A stretch of DNA of 64,000 bases from Hofstenia miamia. Its lineage: Eukaryota > Xenacoelomorpha > Acoela. The notes below the pieces were generated by a model, which was not told where the DNA came from, did no database searches, and saw only the letters and a list, made by a program, of their open reading frames with translations. Location of the stretch: the NCBI GenBank assembly GCA_004352715.1, contig SCFE01000011.1, positions 870,846 to 934,845 of the forward strand, given 5' to 3'. How positions within the stretch are numbered: position 1 is the first letter of the stretch; each line of letters begins with the position of its first letter. Both the position numbers and the translations under genes were made by a program. Below are positions 34,920-45,989 of this stretch, one piece after another.

Positions 34920-35960
34920 AAACCAGTTTTAAATCTCCGCAATAGCAGCAGGCGCATCATCCTTGCCCATTTTGCCATGGACACAGCGTGCAATATCGTC
35001 TGCAAATTTAATTAGGCTTGCTTCTGATCTCGGAATTTGCATATCGTCATAAAAAATATTGAAAAGTATTGGTACCAAGATTATGCCTTGAGGAATACCA
35101 ATTGGGGATACTATTGCTTCCAGTTTTGCTATTTTTTAAGTGAGCTATAAACTTGATAAAGAGTTGAGAATGGATTCGAAGTATCAGGAGCTAGTTGTAG
35201 TGGTTTTTGATAGACAGAATCTGTTGAAATTTTGGTAAAAGCTTGTTAATTTCCTCGATCTTATATGTTATGGCTTGTTTTTCAGCAGGGTGTCCAGACA
35301 TGTAATCGCACCATTTCTTAGCAGAGCAACATTTAATGTTTCTTATTTTTAACTTTATATAGATATATAAGATTCCATTGAGAATTTTTGACGAAAACTT
35401 GTGAAAAATAGTTTATTGGTTTCTATGCTTTGCAGTTGACTTTCTTTGAATTAGGTGCTTAATACGATGCAAAATGTAGAAACGATATTTCTTCGAAATT
35501 TTGTCCATTTTGAGAGAACAATAGTATTCATAAATTCATTGAGTAATTGGCCAACCACTGCATTAGGATCATTTATGTGAGTAACTGAGCTGAAATCAAG
35601 ATTATCAATAGGCTGATTTCAATCAATCTTGTTTGCACGATTGTGATTTTTGAAATAGGCGAAATAAAGTTCAGGTTTTGACCTAGGTAACGAAATAACC
35701 AGTATACCAGAGTGATCAGTTATAACCGTCAAAGGTTTGGTTTGAACATCATGTAGTAATTCGGATCATTGAAGAAAAGAAAATCAAACTGATTTCCACC
35801 ATGAGTACTTCCTCTAAAAACACTGAGACAGGTGCTATCTAAATCATAGATGTTGGCACAAGCTGTAAAAATTGCATTTGGACTATTGAATCACCAATAT
35901 GAGAGATGTATTCTTGTTCTGTGCAAATAAATGGTGGATAATAATGGAGTGCATGTACAT
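34920..35960 (-). mobile_element. LINE fragment: endonuclease tail and reverse transcriptase core
   Basis: On the minus strand, pieces in shifting frames follow LINE order. An endonuclease-end-like stretch around 35640-35720 has ITDHSGILVISLPRSKPE. A linker has INDPNAVVGQLLNEFMN. Then at 34930-35105 comes the RT core PIGIPQGIILVPILFNIFYD and the catalytic KFADDIA. The region is 5'-truncated and full of stops. Jockey/CR1-like by motif order. Confidence 0.7.
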
Positions 35961-36279
35961 GCACGGAACAAATATATGAAATTGGAGAACAAAGCTCTAT
36001 GAAATAAAATTTCTTTTAGTCATTTATCTTAATATGAAATTTGCTTTTGCTAACTTTAAGTTTAGGTAGTTTAATTTTATGCAATTTATTCTTGCAATCT
36101 TGTTAGAAGAATTGAAGCAAAGTAATTAACGAATATTATATCAAATATTTGACAAATGAAATGTAATTAGTTTAACATAACTTGAGAAAAATAAATTGTT
36201 GTCAATTCTAAATTCAATAGCGCTTCAAATGCGTTTGTTTTCGAGCATTCAGAATTGCACTGAGGAGCTTTTTTATCTT

Positions 36280-36770
36280 ATTGGGTGTTTTGACTGCAGC
36301 TCGATATTCAAATACAAGCAACATTGATAAAACTTCTGAAATTATAATTTACAACTTTAATGTGTAAGCATGAATGCAGCAATCAATTGCTAAGTATAAT
36401 TTTTGCAATATTTCAAATTACTAATTACTTTAAGTGTGGCAAGGGACCAATACTTAGAATTGTAGATATAGTAATTATATTGTACATTAAGAAATTAAAA
36501 TCAAAAACTTACAGTATTTTCAGGTTCGACTAAATATCGAATAGCGTTATTACAATTCTCTATTTTAAAATCTCTCGTATATGAACATATGATTAACGTT
36601 ATCGTATATCTAAGTATTAGCAATTTCAATTATTATAAGGTTATATTAACTCACAAATAATTACCGCAATCATGTTCATTTATTAAAGTTAAAATTTTTA
36701 AATTCAAATATTTTCTAAATTTTGCTGTTGCTTGTATTTAAATATCGAGCTGCAGTCACAACCTCTTATT
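36280..36770. repeat. Long imperfect foldback (inverted repeat)
   Basis: TTGACTGCAGCTCGATATTC at 36288 and onward through CAAATACAAGCAAC is inverted at about 36726-36760 with one or two mismatches. Weaker pairing continues inward for roughly 100 bp more. The transcript would form a long hairpin. It is most simply a foldback or MITE, lying about 300 bp from a tiny membrane gene. Confidence 0.6.
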
Positions 36771-37085
36771 GCTACAGCCGCTTCTCAAATTTGGATCCCA
36801 AAAAAACATTTCACGTCTTATGATGGAAAATTTCAATTTTTTGCATGATTCGGCTTAAATTACAGAACAGTAAAATGTACATTTAATATTTTTCACATTT
36901 TCATATGAAATCAATAATGAATTTCAGACGTTGACATAACAAAATTTTAATTATATTTTTAATTTTATAATCTATTCTTAAAAAATCGACAGGCATTAAG
37001 AAAACATTAAAAATTTAATTCACAGTGTAAACGAACAAATTAGGAGTGTATTTTCAGATAACAAACAACAAGAATTTCATGGTAT

Positions 37086-37226
37086 TTATATGTGACAACA
37101 AATAATTATTGTCAGTCCAACAAGGATCAATGGAACGGCGGTTAGTATAGTGTCATGCCAATACTCTTCCCAAAGACCAACCAACAAAACAATGAGTCCA
37201 ATAGCTAAGGCAGCGTTTCTATACAT
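37086..37226 (-). CDS. Tiny two-helix membrane protein, 46 aa (copy D)
   Basis: On the minus strand the frame starts MYRNAALAIGLIVLLVG, has a polar middle LWEEYWHDT (residues 18-26), and ends with a second hydrophobic segment closing IIICCHI. A good acceptor (ATTTTGCAG) lies exactly 10 nt before the ATG, implying an upstream 5' exon. Its length is exactly that of copies C and E, and Trp23 and Thr29 coincide with theirs. The loop is more acidic than in the others. The 10-nt leader would also be open in frame (KHR), so an upstream coding exon cannot be excluded. Confidence 0.5.
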   Translation of the reverse strand: MYRNAALAIGLIVLLVGLWEEYWHDTILTAVPLILVGLTIIICCHI

Positions 37227-37236
37227 TCGATGCTTT

Positions 37237-38133
37237 CTGCAAAATGATAGTTCTTAAGATTGTCCTCGTGATTTCTACCAAAATTGAATTTTTATATCAA
37301 AATTCAAGTTCCATATTAAGACTCTGCAAACCACCTATGCATTTAGAAAATTCAATGAAACTTGTCATAAAAGCAGGTAATTGATTTCATGTGTTAGTAT
37401 ACAAACAATACTTATGAAATAATTTTTACACTTAAGATCTGACTACTTTTTACAGAATGTTCTGAAGGACACCAGTGGCCCATAGAATTAAGGTTACATA
37501 CCTAAGCTCTATCTAAGTGATTTCAGGTGTATTTAAATAATTCTTTGGACAGCCTCTTTCTCTAGTTCGATTGTCAACTGCAATTTGTAGTATTTGACTC
37601 ATTCAATTCGACGTCTATTTGCAAATTATTCTTTTTCATACAAAACATTACAATTAAAATTTTTCAACAAATTTTTGATATAATTATCAATAACTGAGCT
37701 CTAATTTATGAACTTTAAAATTATTGCTTTTAACATGCATTCTTGACACTAAAATATCTCATTGAAAAGAATTTCAACTAAACAGTTTTTTCATATTCAT
37801 TAGCGTGTAGTTTTTTTTTCTCGATAATAGTAAATAGATTGAAGACATTATGAAATTGCTTGACAGGTATATTTACTAAAAAAATACTTCAACAAATAGA
37901 ATTCATTAATATGTTAATAAATTTGTTAAGGATCTGCAAGTTAAGGCCGCTAATTGATAGTTTATTACCTGAGCTGAAAAATTCGATTCAATTATCAATT
38001 AGCAGTATTGTCAAAAATTTTTTCAATAGTGCATCTTATCAAGCGGCTTCCACGCGACAGTTTCTGGGACCGTACCTACAATGAAAGCTAAGCTACAAGC
38101 TAGAAGAAGGTACCACTTGTGTACTTTGTGCAT
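37237..38133. other. AT-rich spacer
   Basis: A 74-codon open stretch at 37860-38084 (+) has no recognisable motif. Nothing else was seen. Confidence 0.3.
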
Positions 38134-38815
38134 CAGACTTGTCAACGAGCCGACATTTCCAAGCTCGGCTCGGCTCGTTTAAATTTTGTGTAAGTTCGGC
38201 TCGTTTCGGCTCGTCACATAAAATTTTTGAATGAGCCTCGTTTTAGCTCCCTATTTTTTTAAATATGTTGTGTTCAAAAAATTTTTTACATCGCTCTTCC
38301 TATTATTTAATAAACATTTCTTAAATAAGATTATAGGAAAGGCAGGCATACTGACTGCAAAAAATAAGAAAAATCTCCATAATCAAATTAACAANNNNNN
38401 NNNNNNNNNNNNNNNNNNNNNNNNNNNNNNNNNNNNNNNNNNNNNNNNNNNNNNNNNNNNNNNNNNNNNNNNNNNNNNNNNNNNNNNNNNNNNNNNNNNN
38501 NNNNNNNNNNNNNNNNNNNNNNNNNNNNNNNNNNNNNNNNNNNNNNNNNNNNNNNNNNNNNNNNNNNNNNNNNNNNNNNNNNNNNNNNNNNNNNNNNNNN
38601 NNNNNNNNNNNNNNNNNNNNNNNNNNNNNNNNNNNNNNNNNNNNNNNNNNNNNNNNNNNNNNNNNNNNNNNNNNNNNNNNNNNNNNNNNNNNNNNNNNNN
38701 NNNNNNNNNNNNNNNNNNNNNNNNNNNNNNNNNNNNNNNNNNNNNNNNNNNNNNNNNNNNNNNNNNNNNNNNNNNNNNNNNNNNNNNNNNNNNNNNNNNN
38801 NNNNNNNNNNNNCTG
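38134..38815. mobile_element. GGCTCG-rich hAT-type MITE spanning an assembly gap
   Basis: Begins CAGACTTGTCAACGAGCCGA at 38134. The interior matches other copies until the N run at 38395-38812. After the gap only CTG remains of the far end, followed by TTGTGCAT, which equals the 8 bp before the element (38126-38133). The target duplication therefore shows that the gap lies wholly inside this MITE. Confidence 0.88.
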
Positions 38816-38823
38816 TTGTGCAT

Positions 38824-40866
38824 ATAGGGTTGTGATGGTCGTGAAACTTTTCTGCTTAGTTTTAGTTAACAGACGCCGCCACAGTGGAAACATTGTTGGC
38901 AAGATATCAGGTTGTGATCGTGATTGTGCGCAAGCCACCAAAAATTAATTCTCCGCGTTTTTATAAACATAAAATTACTTTGCTACATTCTTCCGTTAAT
39001 TGCAGCTATTATTTAGGCAAATTCAGTTAAGAATATTAGAAAAGCGTGGCATCAACCTTATAATGGCGTATGTTAGACCACTTTTACGCACGAAAGAGAA
39101 AGCAATTAATTTTTCGTCCTGAAAACCAAGATCATAAAGGTTTCCGACAATATATGCAAGTAAAATTGTGTGTGACCATTTTGAAGGTTCTTTTGATTTT
39201 AAAAAAGTTCATGAAAATGAGAAAAATTGAATTTCACACATGCCCGACTTGCTTATAATTTTCGTAGCAACACAGTTGTTTAATGTCATCATTTAATTTT
39301 CAGTAATAAAAGTTGTAATGCTTCCATTATATTGAATTTAAGTTTTATGTCTTGGATTAGTGATATATTATAATTTATTTTTGCAATTTCATTAAAATTA
39401 CCTACATGTATATGCAAGAGGCCTAGGTATTGGGATGTTGTCCGCTATCACCAAATACCGCATGAATTTTTAATTTACTGGTCACCAACACATTAAAACT
39501 AGTATTCTCTTAAAGAAGATGCTGTTGAAGCCAAATGGTCTTGAAAGAAGTGAGAGTTTAAAACATATCTAAATTGAATCTGTACTGATAATGCGACTAA
39601 CATTCTAATCGTAACCTTTAACCTTTTGTGTTCTGATGCCCTAACTCTGAGAAAATATCCAGTCGAGTCTCCAATATCAAACTCTGGAAAAATAGACTGG
39701 CCGGTTACCACCGGTTAAGGAAAAGCCCTGCCTGTTCAGTCAGTTAACAAAAATCCTGACCAGTTCCAAATTTGGGCATGTCCACATCCTGTCTCTTATA
39801 CACATCCTCAGCAAAACGATAAAAGAAACAGCCTCTTTAGCATGTTAAATTTCATAAACATTTGGTTTTAATTAGTGATATGAATTTATTGATAATGAAA
39901 ATATATAACGAATACTTTATGCAACATGACTTTTAATAGATTTTTCATTATAAAGATTCCAGGTGAAACATTAAATTCAGTTTGTTCTTGTAAAGAATAG
40001 TTATGTTAACGCTGTTAAATTTCAAGTTTTTGTGTAGGAAATGCAATTATGCATATTTTAACGTGAAATTGTCGAAATTTAACCGAATATCGAACACCAC
40101 ATAAAATTTAATTCTATATTGATTGATTAATAATCATTAAATCAAGTATTTAGTTCAGAAATTCCAAAAAACTTTCAGAAGCTGTATCGAGGGATATTTT
40201 TGTTACAAAATGCTAACATATAGTAGTATCTTCCAAATATTGTTGTCACGGATACCGGATGCGACATTTCATTTAGTAAAATTGGCACTAGGATGTAATA
40301 TATTCAATTTCGATGATCTATATGACATCACAACTAAAAAAAAGTTTATTAAATGGGATAAATTCAAGTTCTGTGATGAAATTTGCCCTTGATATTACTT
40401 AAAGCAATTATCAATTAATGTGGAACAGCCAATCTGTCATGATTTGTTTTTGCAGGCCCAGCCATAAGCATAAATCAATGCAGAGAGTCACTCAAAATAC
40501 TCATTCCTCTTTCCAAATACTCTATTTCAGAATTTTACAATATAAGGATTAGTTTGGCTGATGCAGAATGTGAGTCACTTAAACTACCCGAAAACAATCA
40601 AAAGTACTGGTCTCAGAAGAAAATTTTAAATGTTTCCAGAGAATTCGTTTTTTCGGTTTTTTTCTCGCAGCATAATAGCAGTGGAAGACATTTCTGCAAT
40701 ATTCTATTCATACATGTCTATATATATGGATATACATTATAACATCTTAGCTAAATTTCTATATTGCCATGGATATCTAGAAAAAAAGCTATATTTTGTT
40801 CAAGACATTACATAAGTGTTTCCCTAAAAGAAAATTTCAAAGTTTTTAAAGAAAAGTATAAACCCC
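38824..40866. other. AT-rich stretch, no supported gene
   Basis: Several open stretches of 60-70 codons occur (39070-39258 +, 39499-39711 -, 40210-40392 +), without splice context or family motifs. Confidence 0.3.
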
Positions 40867-40978
40867 NNNNNNNNNNNNNNNNNNNNNNNNNNNNNNNNNN
40901 NNNNNNNNNNNNNNNNNNNNNNNNNNNNNNNNNNNNNNNNNNNNNNNNNNNNNNNNNNNNNNNNNNNTATAAGCCTCT

Positions 40979-41018
<40 letters not shown>
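40867..41018. other. Assembly gap followed by (TA)n
   Basis: N run at 40867-40967, short unique sequence, then a TA tract at about 40983-41018. Confidence 0.95.
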
Positions 41019-41025
<7 letters not shown>

Positions 41026-41219
41026 ACATGTAAATGACATTGAAGAAATATTGAATTACTTGGAGGCTCTAGTAATGAAAAAAACAATCTCGTGCCGGCA
41101 GATTTGAAATAATAGCAAATTTTCTGGTGACATTAATATGCAATAATGAAATGAATCGGGAAGACCTGCTTTCGATTAGCTACGACCCAAACAAAAAAAT
41201 GATTAAATTTTACCTAAAA

Positions 41220-41935
41220 ACAAACCGTTATTTTATAACCAAAATCGTTATAAAATCGTTTTTTAACGTTAATTTTTGGTTAAGTGTCCAGTCAAAAACC
41301 GGTTTTTAACCAATAAAAACCGGTTTTCTGAAACCAAAATTAAACCAAATTTTAACGATATTTACGACAAATTATTCTTTCGATTTTGAAATATATGCAC
41401 GGAATACCGAATTAATTTTGCATTGTAAACAATTCTTTTAGTTACTTTTTAGAACCCTGCAGTCTTGCAACCATTATACCATTGCAATCACCTTTTCAAA
41501 GTGCATTAATGTTTACGACAATTTGGCGTTCATTTATACAAAGTCATTTACACCAATAACTTACTTAAACTTACTTCTCATACATGCATATTTAGTAAAG
41601 ATTGCTTCTGCTATATATCATTATTATAAATTTATAACATTGACACAATATTTATTAAACTTGTAGAAAATGAAGTAAATCACACATTTCTGAAGAATAA
41701 TATGTTTCCGAAATCTATTTTTAAAGGTTTGATTAAATGAATTATTATTACTTTTATAGAATCAATTTATGAATAAATTAATTTGACTCTAATGTTGATT
41801 AACCAAAAAATAACCATTTAAATACCAAAACTGTTTTCTTCATTAAATAACCAAAAATTAACCAAAACTATTTTCGTTACAAAATGACCAAAATTAACGG
41901 TTTTTTTATTAACCATAACCGTTAGCGTCGCACAT
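41220..41935. repeat. Possible MITE with AACGGTT-rich ends
   Basis: The left end is dense in ACCGTTAT / AACGTTAA / AACCGG motifs and the right end in AACCAAAA / AACGG / AACCGTTAG. The interior is AT-rich and noncoding. Exact termini and target duplication not determined. Confidence 0.35.
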
Positions 41936-41939
41936 TTTT

Positions 41940-42363
41940 TACTTGGGGAACCACTTTACTGGTAAAATTGTAAATAAGTTTCTTGTGATGAATTACTTTT
42001 CAGACTTGTCGTAAATTAGATGCAGATCAAAAACAGGATTGGTTCTAAAATTTCTAAAAAATCGAAGTTTAGTTATTTTCTGAGAAGATTTAAATTTTAT
42101 ACAATTCAGCATGATACTAAAAAGCTTATTTTTTATGTACAAGTGTTTTGATAGGTTCGGGTGAAAGCCTTTTTCAATTAATTGGAGCATGTCGGGTAAC
42201 TTAATGACATTGATAGTCATTCCTTATTACATGCATATTTTTTTAATTGATAATAAAATTTCTATTAACAAACAAAATTCCAAACTGCTAAAGTTAAACA
42301 CTGTTTTGTAACTTGATTGATGTAACACAAATTTGAATTTCTGGATTAATTGAAGCGGGTTGA
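41940..42363. other. AT-rich spacer
   Basis: A minus-strand 75-codon stretch (41993-42220) is Lys-rich and unassigned. It could be a decayed LINE C-terminus. Confidence 0.3.
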
Positions 42364-42994
42364 TTAGAGAATTTCTGGAGGTTCATTCACTATTACTGAG
42401 GCAAAGAATGATGTACCAAATAGTGCCAAAAACAGACCAAGCACAGCTGTGAAATGAGGTTTCCCTCCAATCTGCACAATGAAAGGCATTAGTGGTACAA
42501 TTAAATGTGGAAGGACTAAACTAAATCCGTATTCGAGTTGGTAAAAATCGAGGTAAATCTGTCGTTAGCATATTGTTCATCATCGAGGCCAATACATTGA
42601 CTATAATCAGCATAGTGATGTAAATTGGTGGCTTTGGACACATGAAGAGAATTGATAATAGTCCAAGTATGATAAGACTCCATATTGTGCCATACTGGTA
42701 AATTTGGGTACGAAATATAAATATTCCAACCAGAATGTTGCTAATTACTTCCCTTCCAGTTAATGATGCAATTCCAATATAATCAATTTTTTTTAGCTGG
42801 TAACATTTGGATGTAAAATTCGTATAATGATTTCCACTGTGACATACATCATGTCCATTTCCAAAGTGCTGGAACACTTCTGTTGTTAAGTACACCATGC
42901 TTAAGGCCCCCACATGCACAGTTGTTAGTATCACTTCATATCCCAAGAGAAAGGTTCCAAGATGCTTCTGCTGTAATTGAGCAGTGGGCTGCAT
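42364..42994 (-). CDS. Multi-pass membrane protein, about 210 aa, apparent 1-nt frameshift
   Basis: From ATG at 42994 the frame is open for 157 codons and stops soon after a run of five T (plus-strand A at 42543-42547). Skipping one T continues into an open frame to TAA at 42364. The total span of 631 nt is 3n+1, as expected for a single-base slip. The joined product has about six hydrophobic segments. The first is LLGYEVILTTVHVGALSMVY. An outside loop follows with two Cys and N-glycosylation sequons (HDVCHSGNHYTNFTSKC). Three more segments lie before the slip and two after it (FSLVLPHLIVPLMPFIV and VLGLFLALFGTSFFASVIV). No intron is needed. I do not recognise the family. Confidence 0.5.
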
Positions 42995-43685
42995 TCAACT
43001 GTTTTGTGCAAGACAACTAGTGCATAGCAACGCATTAAATTTTCCCAATACCGGCTAGATATTTGTGTGATAAAATATTGCCGCTCTCAAGTCTAATTTC
43101 CATTAAGATTAGTGTGTCTTGAACACTAGCTTGTACTCAATAAAAGACATTTTTTCAACATCTTCAGCCTGAATCGTAAAACTTTTTGCATTGTTTGAAA
43201 AGGGTATCCGTTTGAGATCAAGCTAGTTTAGTAAATTATCAGAGGCCGATCTGGAGATATTCGTTTTGTTGCTGTTATATTGTCCTCTAGCATTTGAATA
43301 AATTCATTTTGCTAGTTTTAATTTTTGATTTGGTCTTACCCATATCAAATATTTCTTAAAAGTAGTTTCTTCTACGGGCCCAAATAAACAAATCAAGTCG
43401 ATTTTGGTCCAAAAAGCTTGACCCGTTTTCTGGCCTGTTGTACCATTAATAGAGCCCTAACTGGACATTACTAAAGTACGAATTAAATTTAATCTCAAAT
43501 TATGTTTGAAGATTTTAGAAAATGTATTGATTTAATCATGTCAAAAATTCTTCCTTGGCATCACCATAAGCATATTATTTGCAGAAGGATAAACATTTAA
43601 GAACTTGTAAATCCTTCAAAAGCCATTTTTGTATGTTCTTGAAAGATAGTTAATTGTATTTCCTTATTAGCACTTACTATAAGAG
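42995..43685. other. Spacer with old repeat traces
   Basis: A GGGCC/GGCCTG-containing patch near 43375-43460 resembles eroded hAT MITE ends. No gene seen. Confidence 0.3.
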
Positions 43686-43984
43686 AAGTGATCCAAATAC
43701 AATACGCTAACAAATGAAAATGCAACCGTAAACAACAATTCTAGCTTCAAATGCCTGCATACGCTTAATAAATTTATTTGCATAGATATATTTGAAGAAA
43801 TATGCAGAACCTAAATGTGTCAAAGTTATTTGTAATAACATTTGCGGAAAAACACGCCTTTAACGTAAACTTCATTTTTAGCGAATTAATTTTGATTGAA
43901 AGTTAACGATTTGGTTTACGGTCATGTTAACGTAAAACACCATTTGTTAACGGTGTTGTTAACGTATTGAATTTGGATCACTTC
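43686..43984. mobile_element. MITE with inverted GAAGTGATCCAAAT ends
   Basis: GAAGTGATCCAAATACAATA near 43686 is inverted at about 43955-43980 (TATTGAATTTGGATCACTTC). Subterminal GTTAACG motifs are repeated near the right end. About 300 bp, noncoding. The target duplication was not clear. Confidence 0.65.
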
Positions 43985-44191
43985 CCTAATCTATATATTG
44001 GGAATTTATCTAGGACAAGTGATCTAATTATTTTGGCAGCCACAATTTTACACCTTATATTAGAAAATCGTGATAAATAAGTTCATCGGGACTGTATGTT
44101 ACTTATCAACTCGATAAACATCTTTGCTTACATTTAATATACTTAGTCATATGCAATGTTTTTCTCAGTCTATCAATTATCCAACTGCATC

Positions 44192-44407
44192 TTAATGAAC
44201 TGACTTGGATCGATAGTAAACATAAGCGCCCGAAACAATGACGGCAATAATGATAGGTGATGGGAACCCAAAATACCATGGAGTGTTTAAAATTACACCA
44301 ATTACAAATATTACTACTCCAATAAGCACATAGATGTAACCAAATACCCTGCAGAATTTCATCAATAGCTTCATGTACGCTTCTTTCCCACCACTTTCAG
44401 AATTGCA
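44192..44407 (-). CDS. Terminal exon or small gene: two-helix membrane protein (copy F)
   Basis: On the minus strand an ATTTTTAG acceptor is followed by a frame open in phase 0, starting CNSESGGKEAY, then MKLLMKFCRVFGYIYV, and ending YVYYRSKSVH. The ATG-initiated part is 60 residues with two hydrophobic segments separated by LNTPWYFGFPSP. That loop has Trp, four residues, then Pro-Ser, the same spacing as W-x4-P-T in copies C and E. The phase also fits the donor of the exon at 45747-45989, so it may be the last exon of a two-exon gene. Alternatively it is a separate microprotein with its own ATG. Confidence 0.5.
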   Translation of the reverse strand, partial: CNSESGGKEAYMKLLMKFCRVFGYIYVLIGVVIFVIGVILNTPWYFGFPSPIIIAVIVSGAYVYYRSKSVH

Positions 44408-45275
44408 CTAAAAATTATATTATATATTTCGTTTATAATATATATTAACACTTAGTTAAAATATTTGGCTCTAAAACAACCAGATTTCGATGGCAATTGA
44501 CCACTAAATTTCCTATTCCTATAGATACGTTCACATTGTTTAGATGAATTATTGAATTTTCCACTTTCACAAAGAATTAAATTTTTCAGTAAATTTAAAA
44601 ATATTCCATTAATATTAGTAATGTGCTATAAATATTAAATTTGTATTTCATACCATGCAAATTCATAAACTACAGTAACTGATCATTTTAACCATAATAT
44701 CATAAAAGCAAAAAAATGGTTAGTAAGTAGTTTTAACAAGGAATTCCTCCAAAACAAAATTAGGTAACCTTCTAGGCATCTAGTGTTATTTAAAATGCTC
44801 GATGAAAGATTAAGTTCATAAGTTTTCCTGGCAATCTTCCAAAAAATTGAAGTTTCACTATTAATGATCTAATATTTCTGTGCCAAGAAACCTTTTCTAT
44901 TGTGCGGTAGTTGTTTTCATATTTGATCTTGCAAGCAATACTTAGAATTGAATAAAACTTTGTAAAAAATGTGTTTCTCATGCGGTAAAGCGGAAATGTA
45001 TGTAGTAGACATGATTCTAATCTAATATCTTCAAAGCTCATTAATGAATTGGGTAAGTTAGAAAATTGATTTAATAGATATGTAGAAATAACTATAATAC
45101 ATAAAATCCAAACAAGGAGTTTTGCATTAATTTTATTTGGCAAATATTTGAAAACACCATTACAATTTAACATTCAAATAGCAAACTACCCATGAATGAA
45201 CAGTTTCTGACAATGAACACATCACCGTAGGTATACATAACGAGTGAACACTTAACTATGACCACATCTTGGTAG
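44408..45275. other. AT-rich stretch, possible intron
   Basis: A 127-codon minus-strand open stretch (44790-45173) starts hydrophobic and ends basic. It lacks recognised motifs or splice context. If exons 45747-45989 and 44192-44407 are joined, this lies within their intron. Confidence 0.3.
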
Positions 45276-45416
45276 TTACACGTAACAGCTGATAACTAAC
45301 ATTGTACCAAAGAGAATTATTACCATTAGTGTTGGGAAGTAATTCATCCATAGGTGATTAATAAGTATAGCTGAGAAAATGATCACACAGGGAGCGACCA
45401 ATACGAATTGAATCAT
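45276..45416 (-). CDS. Tiny two-helix membrane protein, 46 aa (copy E)
   Basis: On the minus strand the frame starts MIQFVLVAPCVIIFSAILI, has a loop NHLWMNYFPT (residues 20-29), and ends in a second hydrophobic segment closing VISCYV. A GGGCAACAG acceptor lies exactly 10 nt before the ATG, as in copy D. It aligns without a gap to copy C over all 46 residues. Joining the upstream exon at 45747 in its phase would put this exon out of frame, so an independent gene with a noncoding first exon is favoured. Function unknown. Confidence 0.5.
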   Translation of the reverse strand: MIQFVLVAPCVIIFSAILINHLWMNYFPTLMVIILFGTMLVISCYV

Positions 45417-45746
45417 TGTTGGCAATCTGTTGCCCAAGACCTTAACTAAAACTTAAGTCCTTCAATCGACAATGTAGAATACTGTGGTACCAAAATTAAT
45501 TGTTTCTTATTGGCTGGTAGTTTGTTAAACATACAAGTAATATTTTGAAGCTGTTGATGAAATCACATTCTAACGAATATAATTTTTATAGAAATTTGAC
45601 TTATTTAATACATTGGTAAATTTCCTAATAATGTTCATTTTCTAGCTTCTTTTTATACATATTAGTTTATACTAGTTGGAAAAGTTTTTGAGATGTTACT
45701 AGTAAAACTAGGTATCTTTCAAATTCAAATACAAATATTCACTTAC
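45417..45746. other. AT-rich spacer between minus-strand exons
   Basis: No coding frame seen. It should hold the 5' exon and promoter of copy E if that gene is transcribed on its own. Confidence 0.3.
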
Positions 45747-45989
45747 TGTCGAATCTAAGGATATTTTAGGATAAGATGATAGTGGTGCCTTCTTGGTTTC
45801 ACTGTAGACTAAAAGTTGAAGACCATTGAGAAAGCACATGGTTGCGGAAAAGTAGGTCATCACCACATATTGCAAGGGCATGCTCAATACATAATTCGAT
45901 ATAAAATCTGTAGTTTTCCCAGTGAGAGACATGATAATAGTTGAAGTTGCCTGTCCTTCAGTTGATTTAAAATCCATATTTAGTACAAC
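45747..45989 (-). CDS. Candidate first coding exon of a small membrane protein
   Basis: On the minus strand an acceptor AAATATAG is followed about 12 nt later by ATG (45977). The frame runs 77 codons to a strong donor ACA|GTAAGTG at 45747. The peptide starts MDFKSTEGQATSTIIMS, has one or two hydrophobic stretches (QYVVMTYFSATMCFLNGLQL), and ends with SSYPKISLDST. The donor is in phase 0, which fits the acceptor of the exon at 44192-44407. Joined, they would encode a small protein of about 150 residues with three or four membrane segments. Not recognised as a known family. Confidence 0.45.

Noticed and set aside
45276-45989. Joining exon 45747-45989 directly to tiny gene E
   Set aside because: The donor phase puts E out of frame and gives an early stop. 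The acceptor of copy F fits instead.
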